Positions 52,311-62,600 of a stretch of 64,000 bases of DNA are shown in pieces; the first letter of the stretch is position 1, and the number at the start of each line of letters is the position of its first letter. Below the pieces are notes generated by a model that was not told where the DNA came from, did no database searches, and saw only the letters and a list, made by a program, of their open reading frames with translations. The stretch covers positions 264,321-328,320 of the forward strand of contig NZ_AUBQ01000006.1 in the NCBI RefSeq assembly GCF_000429325.1. The letters run 5' to 3'. The position numbers were made by a program, and so were the translations under genes. The DNA comes from Fundidesulfovibrio putealis DSM 16056 (GTDB lineage: Bacteria; Desulfobacterota; Desulfovibrionia; Desulfovibrionales; Desulfovibrionaceae).

Positions 52311-55300
52311 GGGTCACCTCTCACAAGGCCAGCCCGCTCGGTGGTCGCAATGGCGTAGACCCGCCCGGCATTGTCGAGCATTGCCGTGGCGGTCAGCCAA
52401 ACATCGATAGTTCGTCCGTCCTTGTTCATTCGTTTTGTGGCGTAGGGCGCCTGGGCATCGACCTTGGCGACACTCAGGAGATTGTCCAGTTCCTGGTCGC
52501 GCAGCTCAGCGGGCAGCATGTCCCGGATGTTCATGGACAGCGCCTCGGCCTCGCTCCATCCGAACATCTTCTGCGCGGATACGTTCCAGGCCATGATGCG
52601 TCCGTCCAGGTCGAGCATGAGGATGGCGTCCTGTGCGTCGCGGACAACGATGGCCAGCCGGAGCTGCTCGTTGGCCCGTTTCAGCATTTCCTGTGCATTC
52701 TTTGTCGCAGTAATGTCGAAGAATGTGATCACCGCTCCCTCGATCACGTTGTCGAGGGTGCGATAGGGGCGGATGCGCATGGTGTACCACTTGCCTTCCG
52801 TCGTCTCCACTTCGACCTCTTTCGGGGTCAGGGTGTCCAGCACCGCCTGCGCGTCCGCGACCAGGCTGTCGTAGCCGACCAGGTTGGACACGATGTGGCG
52901 CACGGGCCGCCCCACGTCCGAGAGGATCATGTTTATGATCTGGGTGGCTGCGGGGGTGAACCGGAGGATGCGCAACTGATGGTCCACAAATATGGTGGCG
53001 ATGCCCGTGCCTGCCAGCAGGTTGTTCATGTCGTTGTTGGCCTGCGACAGGTCCGCGACTTTGGTCTGCAATTCCGCATTGACTGTGGCGAGCTCCTCGT
53101 TGACTGATTGCAGCTCTTCCTTGGACGTCTCCAGCTCCTCGTTCGATGATTGCAGCTCCTCGTTGATGGACTGCATCTCTTCGTTGGAGGACTTGAGCTC
53201 CTCGTTGGATGTCTCCAGCTCCTCATTGGTGGTCTGGAGATACTCCTCCTTGGCCCGCAGTTCCTGCTTGAGTGCCGTGATGCGCGCGTCGACATTCGCA
53301 TCTGCGTCGCAATCAATCCCGAGGGGTGGCACAGCGCTTCCGGTCGCGACCGGGGTGTCTGCGTTTGACGTTTCTTCCAGAATGACCAGGAATAAGGTGT
53401 CCTCGAGCGTCGAGTTGATGTTCGTCAATACCGGACAGACGATCAGGTTGGCCATGGTGAAGTGGCCGTTGGTTTTGATGCGCAACCCCTCGCAACGGAC
53501 GGTTTCCTTGGTCACTGTGGCCTTGTGCAGGGCAGTGGTCAGGTCGCGCCGCAAGCCTTCCCTGGCCATCTTCAGGATGTTGTTCACGCCTGCTTCGCCT
53601 GGAACCGGTTCCAGATACATGCCCGTGCGGCCATGAAGATACAGTATGACTCCCTGGGCGTTCACAAGCACGCCGGCCAGGGTGATCTGGTTGAGGATCG
53701 CCTGTTCGGTCAGCTCGCGCAGCGGCAGCTTCCCTGCTGCGGGCGTCTTGCCGGAAGTCTGGCTGGCTTTCCCTTCCATCGACGTGAACGGGAGGAAGTG
53801 GCCCAGGGCCGTGCGACGTGTGCCGTGGATATCGTCCTTGCGCTGGTACAGCTTCAGCTTGCGGTCCAACGTCGCGAACATGTCCCCGAATTCCCCCACG
53901 GTTTCCGAGGTCCCCAGGAACATGAAGCCTCCCGGATTCAGCGCGTAATGAAAGATGGGGATGAGCTTCTTCTGCAGTTCGCCGCCCATGTAGATCATGA
54001 GGTTGCGGCAGCTGATGAGGTCGAGCCTGGAGAAGGGCGGGTCGCGGACCAGGTCGTGCTCGGAAAATACCAGCATGTCCCGGATGCCTTTGTGGATGCG
54101 GTACATGCTGCCGTCGGACTCGGCCAGGAAAAAGCGTCCAAGGCGCTCGGGCGAGATGTCGGCGGCGATGCTGGCCGGATACAGTCCGGCGCGGGCCGTG
54201 GCGATGGCCATGCTGTCGATGTCCGTGGCGAAGATCTGAACATTGATACTCTGCTTCAGCGTCTCCAGGCGTTCCTGAAGGAGGATGGCCAGGGAATAGG
54301 CCTCCTCCCCGGTGGAGCACCCAGTCGACCAGACACGGACACTGGCTCCGGCCGGTTTTCCCGCGAACAGCTTGGGGATCACGTGCTCCTCAAGCGCCTT
54401 GAAGGCTTCGGGATCACGGAAGAAGGATGTCACTCCGATAAGCAGGTCGCGAAAGAGCGCTTCCACTTCAACCGGATTCTGCTGGAGGTATTTGACGTAA
54501 TCGTTCAGCGTTTCAATCTGATGGACAGCCATGCGCCGATCAATGCGGCGATGGATGGTGCTTGGCTTGTACATGGAAAAATCGTGCCCGGTCTGGGCCC
54601 GCAGCAGGACGAAAATCTTTTTCAGCGCGCTCTCCGCCTTGTGGGGCGGGGCGGCGGCGGGGTGCGGGGGCTTGCCGAAGGCGTGGGCCACGTAGGAAAT
54701 GATCTGCGTGGGCATCTCGGCTGGGGGCAGTTCGAAATCCACCAACCCCGTGGCGATGGCGCTGCGCGGCATGCCGTCGTATTCCGTGGACTCCGGATTC
54801 TGGACCATGATCATGCCGCCCTCGCCCTTGATGGCCCGAACCCCCTGGGTGCCGTCGCTGCCCGTGCCGGAGAGCACCACGCCGATGGCTCGCTCGTGCT
54901 GGTCCTGGGCCAGGGAGCGAAAGAAGAAGTCTATGGGCAGTCGCTGCCCGCGTGGGGCGGCGGGAGCCAGCAGTTGGAGCGTTCCGTTCAGGAACGCCAT
55001 GTCATGATTGGGCGGGATGATGTAGGCGCAGTTGGGCTGCACCGCCATCCCGTCCTCGACCTCGAAGACCTGCATGCGGGTGTAACGCCGCACGAGGTCC
55101 GTGAGGATGCTGTTGTGGTCCGGGGCCAGGTGCTGCACCAGGACGAAGGCCATTCCGGGGTCGGCGTCGGCGGGCATGCCGGAGAAGAACGCTTCGAAGG
55201 CGGCCAGACCCCCTGCCGAGGCGCCAATGCCGACTATCGGGAATGATGACTTGGGGTTGGCCGCCAAAGCAGTTTTCTGCGCATCTGCGGGAACGACGTT

Positions 55301-55345
55301 TTCTTTGTTAGTAGTGTGAATTTTCTGGTCCCGTTTCTTACTCAT
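52307..55345 (-). CDS. CheB-CheR fusion with PAS domains
   Basis: A 1012-residue fusion. CheB methylesterase first (VGIGASAGGLAAF with the Ser, LVQHLAPDH with the His, VLSGTGSDGT with the Asp), then CheR methyltransferase (TSFFRDPEAF, WSTGCSTGEEAYSLA, FATDID), a long coiled coil of repeated NEELxSSNEEL units, and two PAS domains at the C-terminus with no kinase part. GGAG eight bases before ATG 55345 fixes the start. No CheB receiver domain is present. It is first in the signalling operon; proteins of this design often act upstream of PAS kinases rather than on chemoreceptors. Confidence 0.94.
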   Translation of the reverse strand: MSKKRDQKIHTTNKENVVPADAQKTALAANPKSSFPIVGIGASAGGLAAFEAFFSGMPADADPGMAFVLVQHLAPDHNSILTDLVRRYTRMQVFEVEDGMAVQPNCAYIIPPNHDMAFLNGTLQLLAPAAPRGQRLPIDFFFRSLAQDQHERAIGVVLSGTGSDGTQGVRAIKGEGGMIMVQNPESTEYDGMPRSAIATGLVDFELPPAEMPTQIISYVAHAFGKPPHPAAAPPHKAESALKKIFVLLRAQTGHDFSMYKPSTIHRRIDRRMAVHQIETLNDYVKYLQQNPVEVEALFRDLLIGVTSFFRDPEAFKALEEHVIPKLFAGKPAGASVRVWSTGCSTGEEAYSLAILLQERLETLKQSINVQIFATDIDSMAIATARAGLYPASIAADISPERLGRFFLAESDGSMYRIHKGIRDMLVFSEHDLVRDPPFSRLDLISCRNLMIYMGGELQKKLIPIFHYALNPGGFMFLGTSETVGEFGDMFATLDRKLKLYQRKDDIHGTRRTALGHFLPFTSMEGKASQTSGKTPAAGKLPLRELTEQAILNQITLAGVLVNAQGVILYLHGRTGMYLEPVPGEAGVNNILKMAREGLRRDLTTALHKATVTKETVRCEGLRIKTNGHFTMANLIVCPVLTNINSTLEDTLFLVILEETSNADTPVATGSAVPPLGIDCDADANVDARITALKQELRAKEEYLQTTNEELETSNEELKSSNEEMQSINEELQSSNEELETSKEELQSVNEELATVNAELQTKVADLSQANNDMNNLLAGTGIATIFVDHQLRILRFTPAATQIINMILSDVGRPVRHIVSNLVGYDSLVADAQAVLDTLTPKEVEVETTEGKWYTMRIRPYRTLDNVIEGAVITFFDITATKNAQEMLKRANEQLRLAIVVRDAQDAILMLDLDGRIMAWNVSAQKMFGWSEAEALSMNIRDMLPAELRDQELDNLLSVAKVDAQAPYATKRMNKDGRTIDVWLTATAMLDNAGRVYAIATTERAGLVRGDP

Positions 55346-55617
55346 GAAAATAACTCCAAATCCGGTCCATGTATTGATGATTGCACACGAAGTCAGCGGG
55401 CTGCCTGGGAATCGTGATCTTTCAATAGTCTCACATCTGTTGGAATCTGGCAACATAATAATCGTAAAACAATACGTGACCCTAATGTCTTTCCTCTTGT
55501 GATAGCCGGGCTGCGGCCTTCGTTTTGCCTCTCGCCATCACTCCATTGGTTTTGCTATTGGAACCAGGATCCTGTTCGCGTCCGCAGGTGTGCCGATTCC
55601 TTTCATCCGGGGGCCGT

Positions 55618-57039
55618 ATGAAAAGACTTGGTCGTGTCATAGCCGTCCTGGCGTTCGTCCTGGCGTTTTCCGGCATGCCCGCGCAGGCCGCCAAGGGGGG
55701 ATTCAAAACCGATACCGGGACCTACACCGGCGATTTCGACGAGATCCTCGAGCGGCGAGTCCTGCGCGTGGCCGTGCCTTTCAGCCGTACCCAATTCTTC
55801 TACAACAAGGGGCGTCAGTGCGGGCTGGCGGCAGACGCCATCCGCGAACTGGAGCGCCGCCTGGTCAAGCACCTGCCGCGTAGACGATTCCTGTCGGTGG
55901 TCGTCACTCCCATGACCTTCGACAGGCTCCTGCCCTCTTTGCTTGAGGGCAGGGCGGACATCGCCGCCGGGAACATCACCGTGACCGGGGAACGGCTCGA
56001 ATCAGTCGATTTCACCGTGCCCGTAACGGACTCCATGAACGAGATCGTGGTAACAGGACCCGGTGCTCCGCAGATTGGAAGCCTGGACGATCTGTCCGGT
56101 CGGGAGGTTCATGTGAGGGCAGCCACGAGCTACCGGCAGAGCCTCGATACCCTGAACGAGCGTTTTGCTCGTGAAGGCAGGGAACCCGTGAACATCGTCC
56201 TGTTGCCGGACGAGCTCCAGGACGAAGACGTGCTGGACATGCTGAATGCGGGACTGATCCAGGTGACTGTCAAGGACGACCGGCTGGTGAACCTCTGGAA
56301 GGACTTCCTGCCGCACATTACCCCGCGTCCTGACCTTGTGGTGCGCACGGACGGCGTCATCGCCTGGGCCATCCGCAAGGACAGCCCGAAACTCAAGGCC
56401 GTCCTTGACGAGATCATCCCTCACTCCACCGGCAAGGGGCTCCAGAAGGCCATCTATGAGCAGTTCGCGCGGGATGCCCAAAAGATGCGCAACGCCCGCG
56501 ACGGTGCGGATATGCGCCGCTTCGAGTCGCTGGTCGGCCTGTTCAAGAAGTACGGGAGCCAATACGGTTTCGACAGCTTGTTGCTCATGGCCCAGGGCTA
56601 CCAGGAGTCCGGGCTGGATCAGAACGCCAGGAGCCCCATGGGAGCCATCGGCGTAATGCAGATCATGCCCTCCACGGGCAGGGAGCTCCGGGTGGGCGAC
56701 ATCCGCCAGGTGGAGCCCAACATCCATGGCGGAGCCAAATATGTGGCCAGGATGATGGATGAGCACTTCAAAAGCACTCCGTTCAACGAGACGAATCGGA
56801 CCTTGTTCGCTTTCGCCAGCTACAACGCAGGGCCTGACAGGATTGCCCGCGCCCGCAAGCGCGCGGAAGCAGAGGGGCTCGATCCCTCGGTCTGGTTCAA
56901 CAACGTGGAGTTGGTGGTGGCCAAGACGGTGGGGCAGGAACCCGTGCGGTACGTGCGCAATATCTTCAAGTATTACGTGGCCTACAAACTCGAGGAGGAG
57001 GCCCGCGCAAAACGCGACCGGACCATGGAGAAGACGTGA
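55618..57039 (+). CDS. MltF-like lytic transglycosylase
   Basis: A 473-residue periplasmic enzyme. Signal peptide (VLAFVLAFSGMPAQA), a solute-binding-like domain (about 40-290) and a C-terminal SLT transglycosylase domain with catalytic glutamate in MAQGYQESGLDQNA (Glu330) and SYNAGPDRI. It cleaves peptidoglycan glycan strands; the first domain regulates this in MltF. ATG 55618 follows GGGGG. Divergent from the signalling operon, sharing a 270-base promoter region. Last core gene before the integrated element. Confidence 0.92.
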   Translation: MKRLGRVIAVLAFVLAFSGMPAQAAKGGFKTDTGTYTGDFDEILERRVLRVAVPFSRTQFFYNKGRQCGLAADAIRELERRLVKHLPRRRFLSVVVTPMTFDRLLPSLLEGRADIAAGNITVTGERLESVDFTVPVTDSMNEIVVTGPGAPQIGSLDDLSGREVHVRAATSYRQSLDTLNERFAREGREPVNIVLLPDELQDEDVLDMLNAGLIQVTVKDDRLVNLWKDFLPHITPRPDLVVRTDGVIAWAIRKDSPKLKAVLDEIIPHSTGKGLQKAIYEQFARDAQKMRNARDGADMRRFESLVGLFKKYGSQYGFDSLLLMAQGYQESGLDQNARSPMGAIGVMQIMPSTGRELRVGDIRQVEPNIHGGAKYVARMMDEHFKSTPFNETNRTLFAFASYNAGPDRIARARKRAEAEGLDPSVWFNNVELVVAKTVGQEPVRYVRNIFKYYVAYKLEEEARAKRDRTMEKT

Positions 57040-57244
57040 TGCTGATATTCGCCGTGTCTGGGCTTATGAGAAGGCGCGCGATGAGGCAGTCGATTGGGTG
57101 ATGGGTAAAAAGGTAAGGCATGGAGGACGCCACAAGCAATGGCGGCAGCCACTCGTCCATGTTTCGCCATCTCAGCCGGGCTCGTGATGCGAGCGATTGT
57201 CGGGAGACCTGGAGATTAAGCCGGAACAGAGTCGGAAATGAAAA

Positions 57245-57273
57245 AGGGGTCACAGTGTTTTTCACTGTGACCC
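57245..57273 (-). terminator. Terminator of the disrupted tRNA gene
   Basis: A perfect 12-bp stem GGGGTCACAGTG with its complement around TTTTT. On the minus strand it is followed by TTTTCATTT, eight bases downstream of the tRNA CCA end, so it is the tRNA gene's own terminator. It would also end plus-strand transcripts from the transglycosylase gene. Confidence 0.8.
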
Positions 57274-57281
57274 CTGTTCTC

Positions 57282-57331
57282 TTGGTGGAGGCGATGAGGA
57301 TCGAACTCACGACCTCAGCGTTGCGAACGCT
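57282..57331 (-). tRNA. 3' half of a tRNA gene (probably tRNA-Ala), attachment site
   Basis: On the minus strand: part of the anticodon loop and 3' stem (TTCGCAACGCT, anticodon CGC if folded normally), variable loop AGGTC, T-arm GTGAGTTCGATCCTCAT, acceptor CGCCTCC, A and CCA. The 5' half, which should contain GGAGGCG and a D-arm, is missing: upstream bases are AT-rich element DNA. This is the usual trace of an element inserted into a tRNA 3' end, with the integrase gene 130 bases away. The intact copy should lie at the far end of the element. Confidence 0.85.
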
Positions 57332-57463
57332 TTGGTCCAGTCAATAATTTCAATGGCTTAGATGCTAAATTGTGGTACGGAAATAGCCATTTCCGGGCTA
57401 TTTTAGGCAGTATTGTGCCACAAAACCATTGACCTCCCTGTGCCTCAGTCATAGTGTCCGGGC

Positions 57464-58537
57464 ATGGCATACCAGCATGGCAACAAGTGGGTGGTCAGTG
57501 TCCGCCTTCCCGAAGGCAAGAGCGAAAAGCACCTCTTCAAAAATAAGGAAGAGGCAGAACTATTTCAAGCTCAGTTCAATTACGACAAGAAGACTAATCC
57601 GACCAGACGGACTAGACCGATTGCGTCTGATTTGACGTTCAAACAGGTGGCTATAGAATACCTACAAAAGCGGGGGGAATCTTCCCCCGGTGTTATTACT
57701 GATATGTTTTACTTAAATGACGTGATAATTCCTATCATTGGCGGGGTTCATGTTAGAGATATGAATGAAAATCACTTTTGGAAGATAGTAAGCGAGTACC
57801 AAAAGCCTACTAGGAAAGTGTTTCGCAAAGACAAAGAAAGTGGCAAGCTGATAGATACAGGCATATTTAAGAAGTCTAGCAAGAACTCTTCAATAAACAG
57901 ACGCATGGATATTGTTGTAGCAATTATGAAGTATGCCTTTAAGCGCGGATATGTTAAGAACTTGATTCCCTGGGATAAGCTTAAAAGCGATGCTGATCTG
58001 ATTATGCCCCCCTCTCTTGATGAGGCCAAAGCATTACTAGAACATGCGCCAGAGCATTTGAAGAGGGCTATTGCGCTTGCTTCATATACAGGAATACGCC
58101 CCGGACCTATCGAGTTATATTGTCTCAAATGGGACCAAATAGACTGGAATCAAAACGCTATATTCGTAAAATCAGCAAAGAAGGGCGGGCTTAAAGTTCG
58201 CTCAGTCCCGATCCATCCCCGCTTACTGGAATTGCTGAAGGCATGGAAAGCCCAAGACGGGGAAGGCCAGTTCATTATTCACTTTAGAGGTAAGCCCGTC
58301 TCGCACGTTAAACGCGCTTGGGAATCGACCAAGAGGAAGGCCGGGATCACGAGAAGACTTCGCCCGTATGATCTCAGGCATTACTTCGTTACCTCTGCCC
58401 TTGGGGCTGGTGGTGATCTCAAGTCGGTTTCTCAGATGGTGGGACACTCTACCCCCACTTTGACCTTGAACACCTACCAGCATGTGATTGATAAGAATAA
58501 GGTCGCAGCTATCGCCGGACTTCCCGACTTGGGTTGA
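57464..58537 (+). CDS. int: Tyrosine recombinase (integrase)
   Basis: A 357-residue site-specific recombinase. N-terminal arm-binding part (VVSVRLPEGKSEKHLFKNKE), SAM-like core-binding domain (about 58-165) and catalytic domain with Arg212 (SYTGIRPGPIELY), a lysine near 240, Arg305 in RPYDLRHYF, His328 in MVGHST and the nucleophile Tyr338 in NTYQHV. The first histidine of the usual HxxR is Tyr302. The gene points away from the attachment site 130 bases to its left. The ribosome site is poor. Confidence 0.93.
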   Translation: MAYQHGNKWVVSVRLPEGKSEKHLFKNKEEAELFQAQFNYDKKTNPTRRTRPIASDLTFKQVAIEYLQKRGESSPGVITDMFYLNDVIIPIIGGVHVRDMNENHFWKIVSEYQKPTRKVFRKDKESGKLIDTGIFKKSSKNSSINRRMDIVVAIMKYAFKRGYVKNLIPWDKLKSDADLIMPPSLDEAKALLEHAPEHLKRAIALASYTGIRPGPIELYCLKWDQIDWNQNAIFVKSAKKGGLKVRSVPIHPRLLELLKAWKAQDGEGQFIIHFRGKPVSHVKRAWESTKRKAGITRRLRPYDLRHYFVTSALGAGGDLKSVSQMVGHSTPTLTLNTYQHVIDKNKVAAIAGLPDLG

Positions 58538-58562
58538 TCTTGAGTTCAAAAGGAGCCAGCAA

Positions 58563-58802
58563 ATGCGGACAGTTTTTTTCCTACTTCTTCTGGCCTCTGT
58601 TGCCCATGCTGCCGAGTCTTCCAGAATTTACGGGAAGGATGGCTCATATAAGGGCTACACTGTTGAGAGGCCCAAAGGCGAGACAAGGGCCTATTCAAAG
58701 GACGGCAAATTTGAGGGGAGGAGTGTACAACGCCCAGATGGTTCAAGCCGGATTTACAATGCTCAAGGGAAGCTGGTCGGAACAACCAAGCCCCGGAAGT
58801 GA
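58563..58802 (+). CDS. Small exported repeat protein
   Basis: A 79-residue protein with signal peptide (VFFLLLLASVAHAAE) and a mature part built of about two and a half 20-residue repeats: SRIYGKDGSYKGYT, TRAYSKDGKFEGRS and SRIYNAQGKLVGTT, spaced by ERPKGE and QRPDGS. Each unit looks like a beta-hairpin as in YD-type repeats. AGGAG seven bases before the ATG. It is 25 bases after int. Function unknown. Confidence 0.75.
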   Translation: MRTVFFLLLLASVAHAAESSRIYGKDGSYKGYTVERPKGETRAYSKDGKFEGRSVQRPDGSSRIYNAQGKLVGTTKPRK

Positions 58803-59380
58803 TGGCCGCTGAAAATATGTCCGATTGGTCAGCAACGCCCGCCACCATTAACGAAGCCGTTTTCAGTGCAGCCAATTTCCTGAATGACTTGCTGGATAAG
58901 TACGAGTCTACTTCGGAAGCATCAGGTTGTTACCTGATGCTAAAAATTGAGGACGTACCCTCTAACACCTTTGCTATTTGGAGGGAGGAGGGCGTAAGTG
59001 CCTCGCTAATTTCCAAATTTCTGGGAAAGGGGTGGTCTCTTGAGGCTGTAGCCAGTTCAATGATTGTTCTTCGTGAAGAACTCACAGAAGCCCAAACTGC
59101 CCGTCTACGTGCTAGAGGAGAGCGTCAAAAAGCCAAGGCAGAAGCAGCCCGCCTCGAAGCCAATCGTCTGAAAGAAGAGGCAGCACAAAAAGCCCAAGCA
59201 GAGCAGGAGCGCAAGCAGCGGGCAGAACAGAAGCGAATTGAGGCTGAGGAGAGGCGTAAGGCTGAGGAAGCCGCAGCCCTCGATATGGACGATGAATCAG
59301 AGAGCATTTTGCGGGGTTTTGCGGAGCAGCGGAAAATTGTTCTCAAGTTCAATTTCAGATTTTTATATATTTTTGGTTGA
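58802..59380 (+). CDS. Coiled-coil protein of unknown function
   Basis: A 192-residue protein. The first 90 residues form a compact helical domain (INEAVFSAANFLNDLLDKY through LISKFLGKGWSLEAVASSM), then about 75 residues of Ala/Glu/Lys/Arg-rich coiled coil, and an odd hydrophobic end (FNFRFLYIFG). Its ATG overlaps the stop of the small exported gene by one base (TGATG), so the two are coupled. The helical domain with GKGWSLEAVAS resembles a small DNA-binding fold but no family is recognised. The sudden end may indicate truncation. Confidence 0.7.
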   Translation: MAAENMSDWSATPATINEAVFSAANFLNDLLDKYESTSEASGCYLMLKIEDVPSNTFAIWREEGVSASLISKFLGKGWSLEAVASSMIVLREELTEAQTARLRARGERQKAKAEAARLEANRLKEEAAQKAQAEQERKQRAEQKRIEAEERRKAEEAAALDMDDESESILRGFAEQRKIVLKFNFRFLYIFG

Positions 59381-59433
59381 CAGCTTTTGAAAAAGACCCT
59401 AGGAATTGACGTTCACCATAGCTGCATTTGGTC

Positions 59434-59462
59434 TTGACTATTCCCCCTGCATAATATAGGAT
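59434..59462 (+). promoter_or_regulatory. Candidate promoter of the replication gene
   Basis: TTGACT (59434-59439), 17 bases, TAGGAT (59457-59462), with an ATAATATA stretch just before. Start would be near 59469, giving a leader of about 180 bases that contains a short open frame. Confidence 0.45.
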
Positions 59463-59583
59463 TCCGCCAGTTGGTTCACATAGTGGGCCGTGCTGGTGGT
59501 CCGTCTCGTTTTCCCCCAGCCAGCCTAGAGTTTTTTACAAGGGAGGTGTCCAGCCCTTAACCCTAACGCCTTGGAGGAGTCTT

Positions 59584-59640
59584 ATGCTTCAATCTTTTGT
59601 GTCCTACCTTCTCGAAACCCGCATCATTAGTCTAAACTAG
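59584..59640 (+). CDS. Possible 18-residue leader peptide
   Basis: MLQSFVSYLLETRIISLN, with the strong ribosome site GGAGGAG four bases before its ATG and a stop 11 bases before the start of the large replication gene. It is better placed for translation than the downstream gene, so it may control it by coupling. Too short for any family call. Confidence 0.4.
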   Translation: MLQSFVSYLLETRIISLN

Positions 59641-59651
59641 AGGTGTCCTGT

Positions 59652-62600
59652 ATGACTGATACCTCTTCTTTTCCTGCGCTCAACGATAACAGCTTTCAGT
59701 TTGTATCAAAACGAATAATCGGAAGTCGTGGCGAGAACTGGAATTATCAAACAAAAACGCAGCTAGCTTATTACTTGCTCGGTATTGGCAGTAGCTACTT
59801 TCCTCCTGATACTGATTGGGGTACGCCTGAAACGGTAAGAATCCCCGGACTAGACCGTTCCCGATTCCTAAAGGGTGACGAAGGAGTGTGGCTATCGAGC
59901 ACTGTACGCCTAGACGGTGGGAATGGGGCTTACTGGCTCATGTTCGATGTTGAGGACTTCGCAACCCACCATGCGGGGCTTACCGACAACATCAAGGCCA
60001 TGAAGAACTTTTACCTCTGGCTAAAAGAGAGAAGCCTTGCCGAAGGCTTACAGATTGGGTTGTCTGGGAGTGGTGGCCGCTTCGTCTTCCCCTACTTAGT
60101 GCATCCCTCCCATGAGAGTTCGTTTGCTCAGATGCTCAAAAGTCCTGATTTTGACATCCTGCTTCCAGGGACAGACAAAAGCCCTTTGAAAAACCGTATG
60201 CCCATGCGGTTTGCGATGAGAACAGGATATCAGGAACAAGAGGGAGCCGTGACAAAGCTCAAAGACGGTCGCCCCCGCTGCTTTACCTGGCTGGATAAGG
60301 CCGAAGACGTTTTGAACTTGAGTTCAGAGGAGTACGAGAGGCTTGTCTACGCTGAACCAGACCTCGACAGGCTGTTTCTAAAGCTCTGGCAAGTTCTACC
60401 TGATGGGCGTTTTGCGTCTGACAGGTGGCATGAGGTCATTAGGGACTTGGGCAACCTTGGTTATGTGTTCTCTGAGATAGGAAAGAAGCAGAGTCGCAGG
60501 GTAGAAAGACAGCCGGGATCACACATCCTTCCCCCTGTGTCTGACAGTCTCGAAGAGGCTGTAGAGCGTAAGTGCGGGGTGTTCACGAAGCATACAACCG
60601 CTAACGGCATGGAGATTTTGAGACTTCCCGAATGTCCCGAATGTCCAGACCACAAGAAGATGACTTCCGGCGCGGCTGTTGACTCTCTGGGGAGGCTCAG
60701 TTGCTTCTATACTGAGTGCCGCGCAAATACCCCCCTTTGGCCGCATGAATGGGGCTTGGCGTACAACCCTCCTAGGGAAATGAGAAGAGCAGAGGCGGAT
60801 CATATCCCCCCCGCGTGTCCGTTCATCAGCTTGGAAGAGTGCCGGGAAGAGCTACGCCGCGCCCTGGACTCTTTGGAAACATGGTTCATCAACATTTCTT
60901 GTGGCGCGGGCAAGTCTCACGGTGGGATTGCTAAGGCCATTGAGGTGGGGGCTTCTGGCGGTCTGGTTGTGTACTCTGTCCCGACAAATGACATGCGGGA
61001 TGAAATGGAAGTGCGATTCAGAGAGGCCCTGTCAGGAGTCGAAGGGGTTAGAGATGATTTCCTTTTCATCCTTCGTAGCCGTGGTGACAAGAATTGTGTG
61101 CTCCATTCGCTAATCAATGAGGACTACAGCAAAGGGTGGAATGGTAGAGCTTTAAGGTGTTCTCACTGTGATCGTACAAGTAACTGTGACTACTTCAAGC
61201 AGTTTGGGAAATTGAAAGGGAAAGAGCATGGGGTTATTTTAATGACTCATGCCCATATGGCAACCATGCCCCGCTTGGTAAAAGGGGTTGATCTCTGGTT
61301 CATAGACGAAGACCCAAAGAAGGCGTTTTACCAAGAGCAGAAAATGCGTGTTAGTGATATTACTGGATGCCTTAATCCTTCGAACAAATGGAAGAATCAA
61401 GTCAGTATATCAGATGGCATTTTCACACACATTGACCCCCTGATTTCTAGCGCAGATGTATGGATTCTTTCAGAAGAGGACAAGAAGTTTGAGGACATCG
61501 GTTGTGATACTGGAAGGCGTATTGATTGGGAAAAGCTTAGGGCTATTGCAGACAAGATTGCCTTCAGGTTCAAAGAGCTATCCAACGGTCAACACGAACG
61601 CTTTGAGCGTGATAAAGCTGGTGGGATTACTGAATCCATGCATATGGAAACTCGTTTCTATGCCACACATGCACCTGAAACCCTCGAAGATAAGCACAAA
61701 GGCGTGTCCTTCCTTCAGTTCATTAACTTGGATGAGGAAGAATACGAATATTTGAAGATGTATGTGAGTTTGTGGGCTTTGGTTCTGGAGAATCCAAACA
61801 AGAAAGTCCAAAGTACCTTGAGTATAGTATTGCAGCAAAACAGAATCAACCCCCAAGCCTTGAAGTTTCTACGCCTAGCCTTCGGCATAGGTGACAGCGA
61901 AAATAGGTGTTCTGCATATGCAAAACTTCAGGGAAATGGCAGTGTGTCTTTTCACATATTCGAGAATAAAGTCAAAGACAGGTTGCCGGGGTGTGTGAAG
62001 TTCATCCTTGATGGGTCTGGTTGTCTGGATGAGTACAGGGCTATGTTCGGGGATGTTAATGAAGTCCGCCTAAAGGTACGTTGGCAAGGCCCGATGATTC
62101 ATATACCCGCCGTGACAACAAAGAGCAACTTGCTCATGAAAGGGCGGGAGTATTTGCGGCTGCTTCTCCGATCATCCTTGGAACAGGTCAGGTTGAATAT
62201 GGAGAATCCCACAAAGATAGTCTTGCTCTGCCTGAAGGACAATGTGAAAGACTTTCGGGAATTGACTGCGGAAGAGGAATTTAAGGGAATTGAGTGGGGT
62301 ATTGTCTGGTGTGGTAACTCCCGTGGAATTAACAAGTATGAGGCTTACGAAGCTGTTATACACATTGGAGATTACATACTGAATCCGAATGGCACGGTTG
62401 ACTTGTGCGAGGCGTTAAACATCCCCCCTGAAAAGCGGGAAGGCATAGCTCGCAAATGGGGGATTGATGAGCAGTACCAGGGAGTTCAACGTGTTCGGGG
62501 TTCACTGTCTCGTAAGGTGCTGGTAAGTTGTACGAGAGCGTGGAACTTTGGAGAGTTCATAGGATGCCCCAGCATAACTGCACCTGTACCGGGGGATCAT

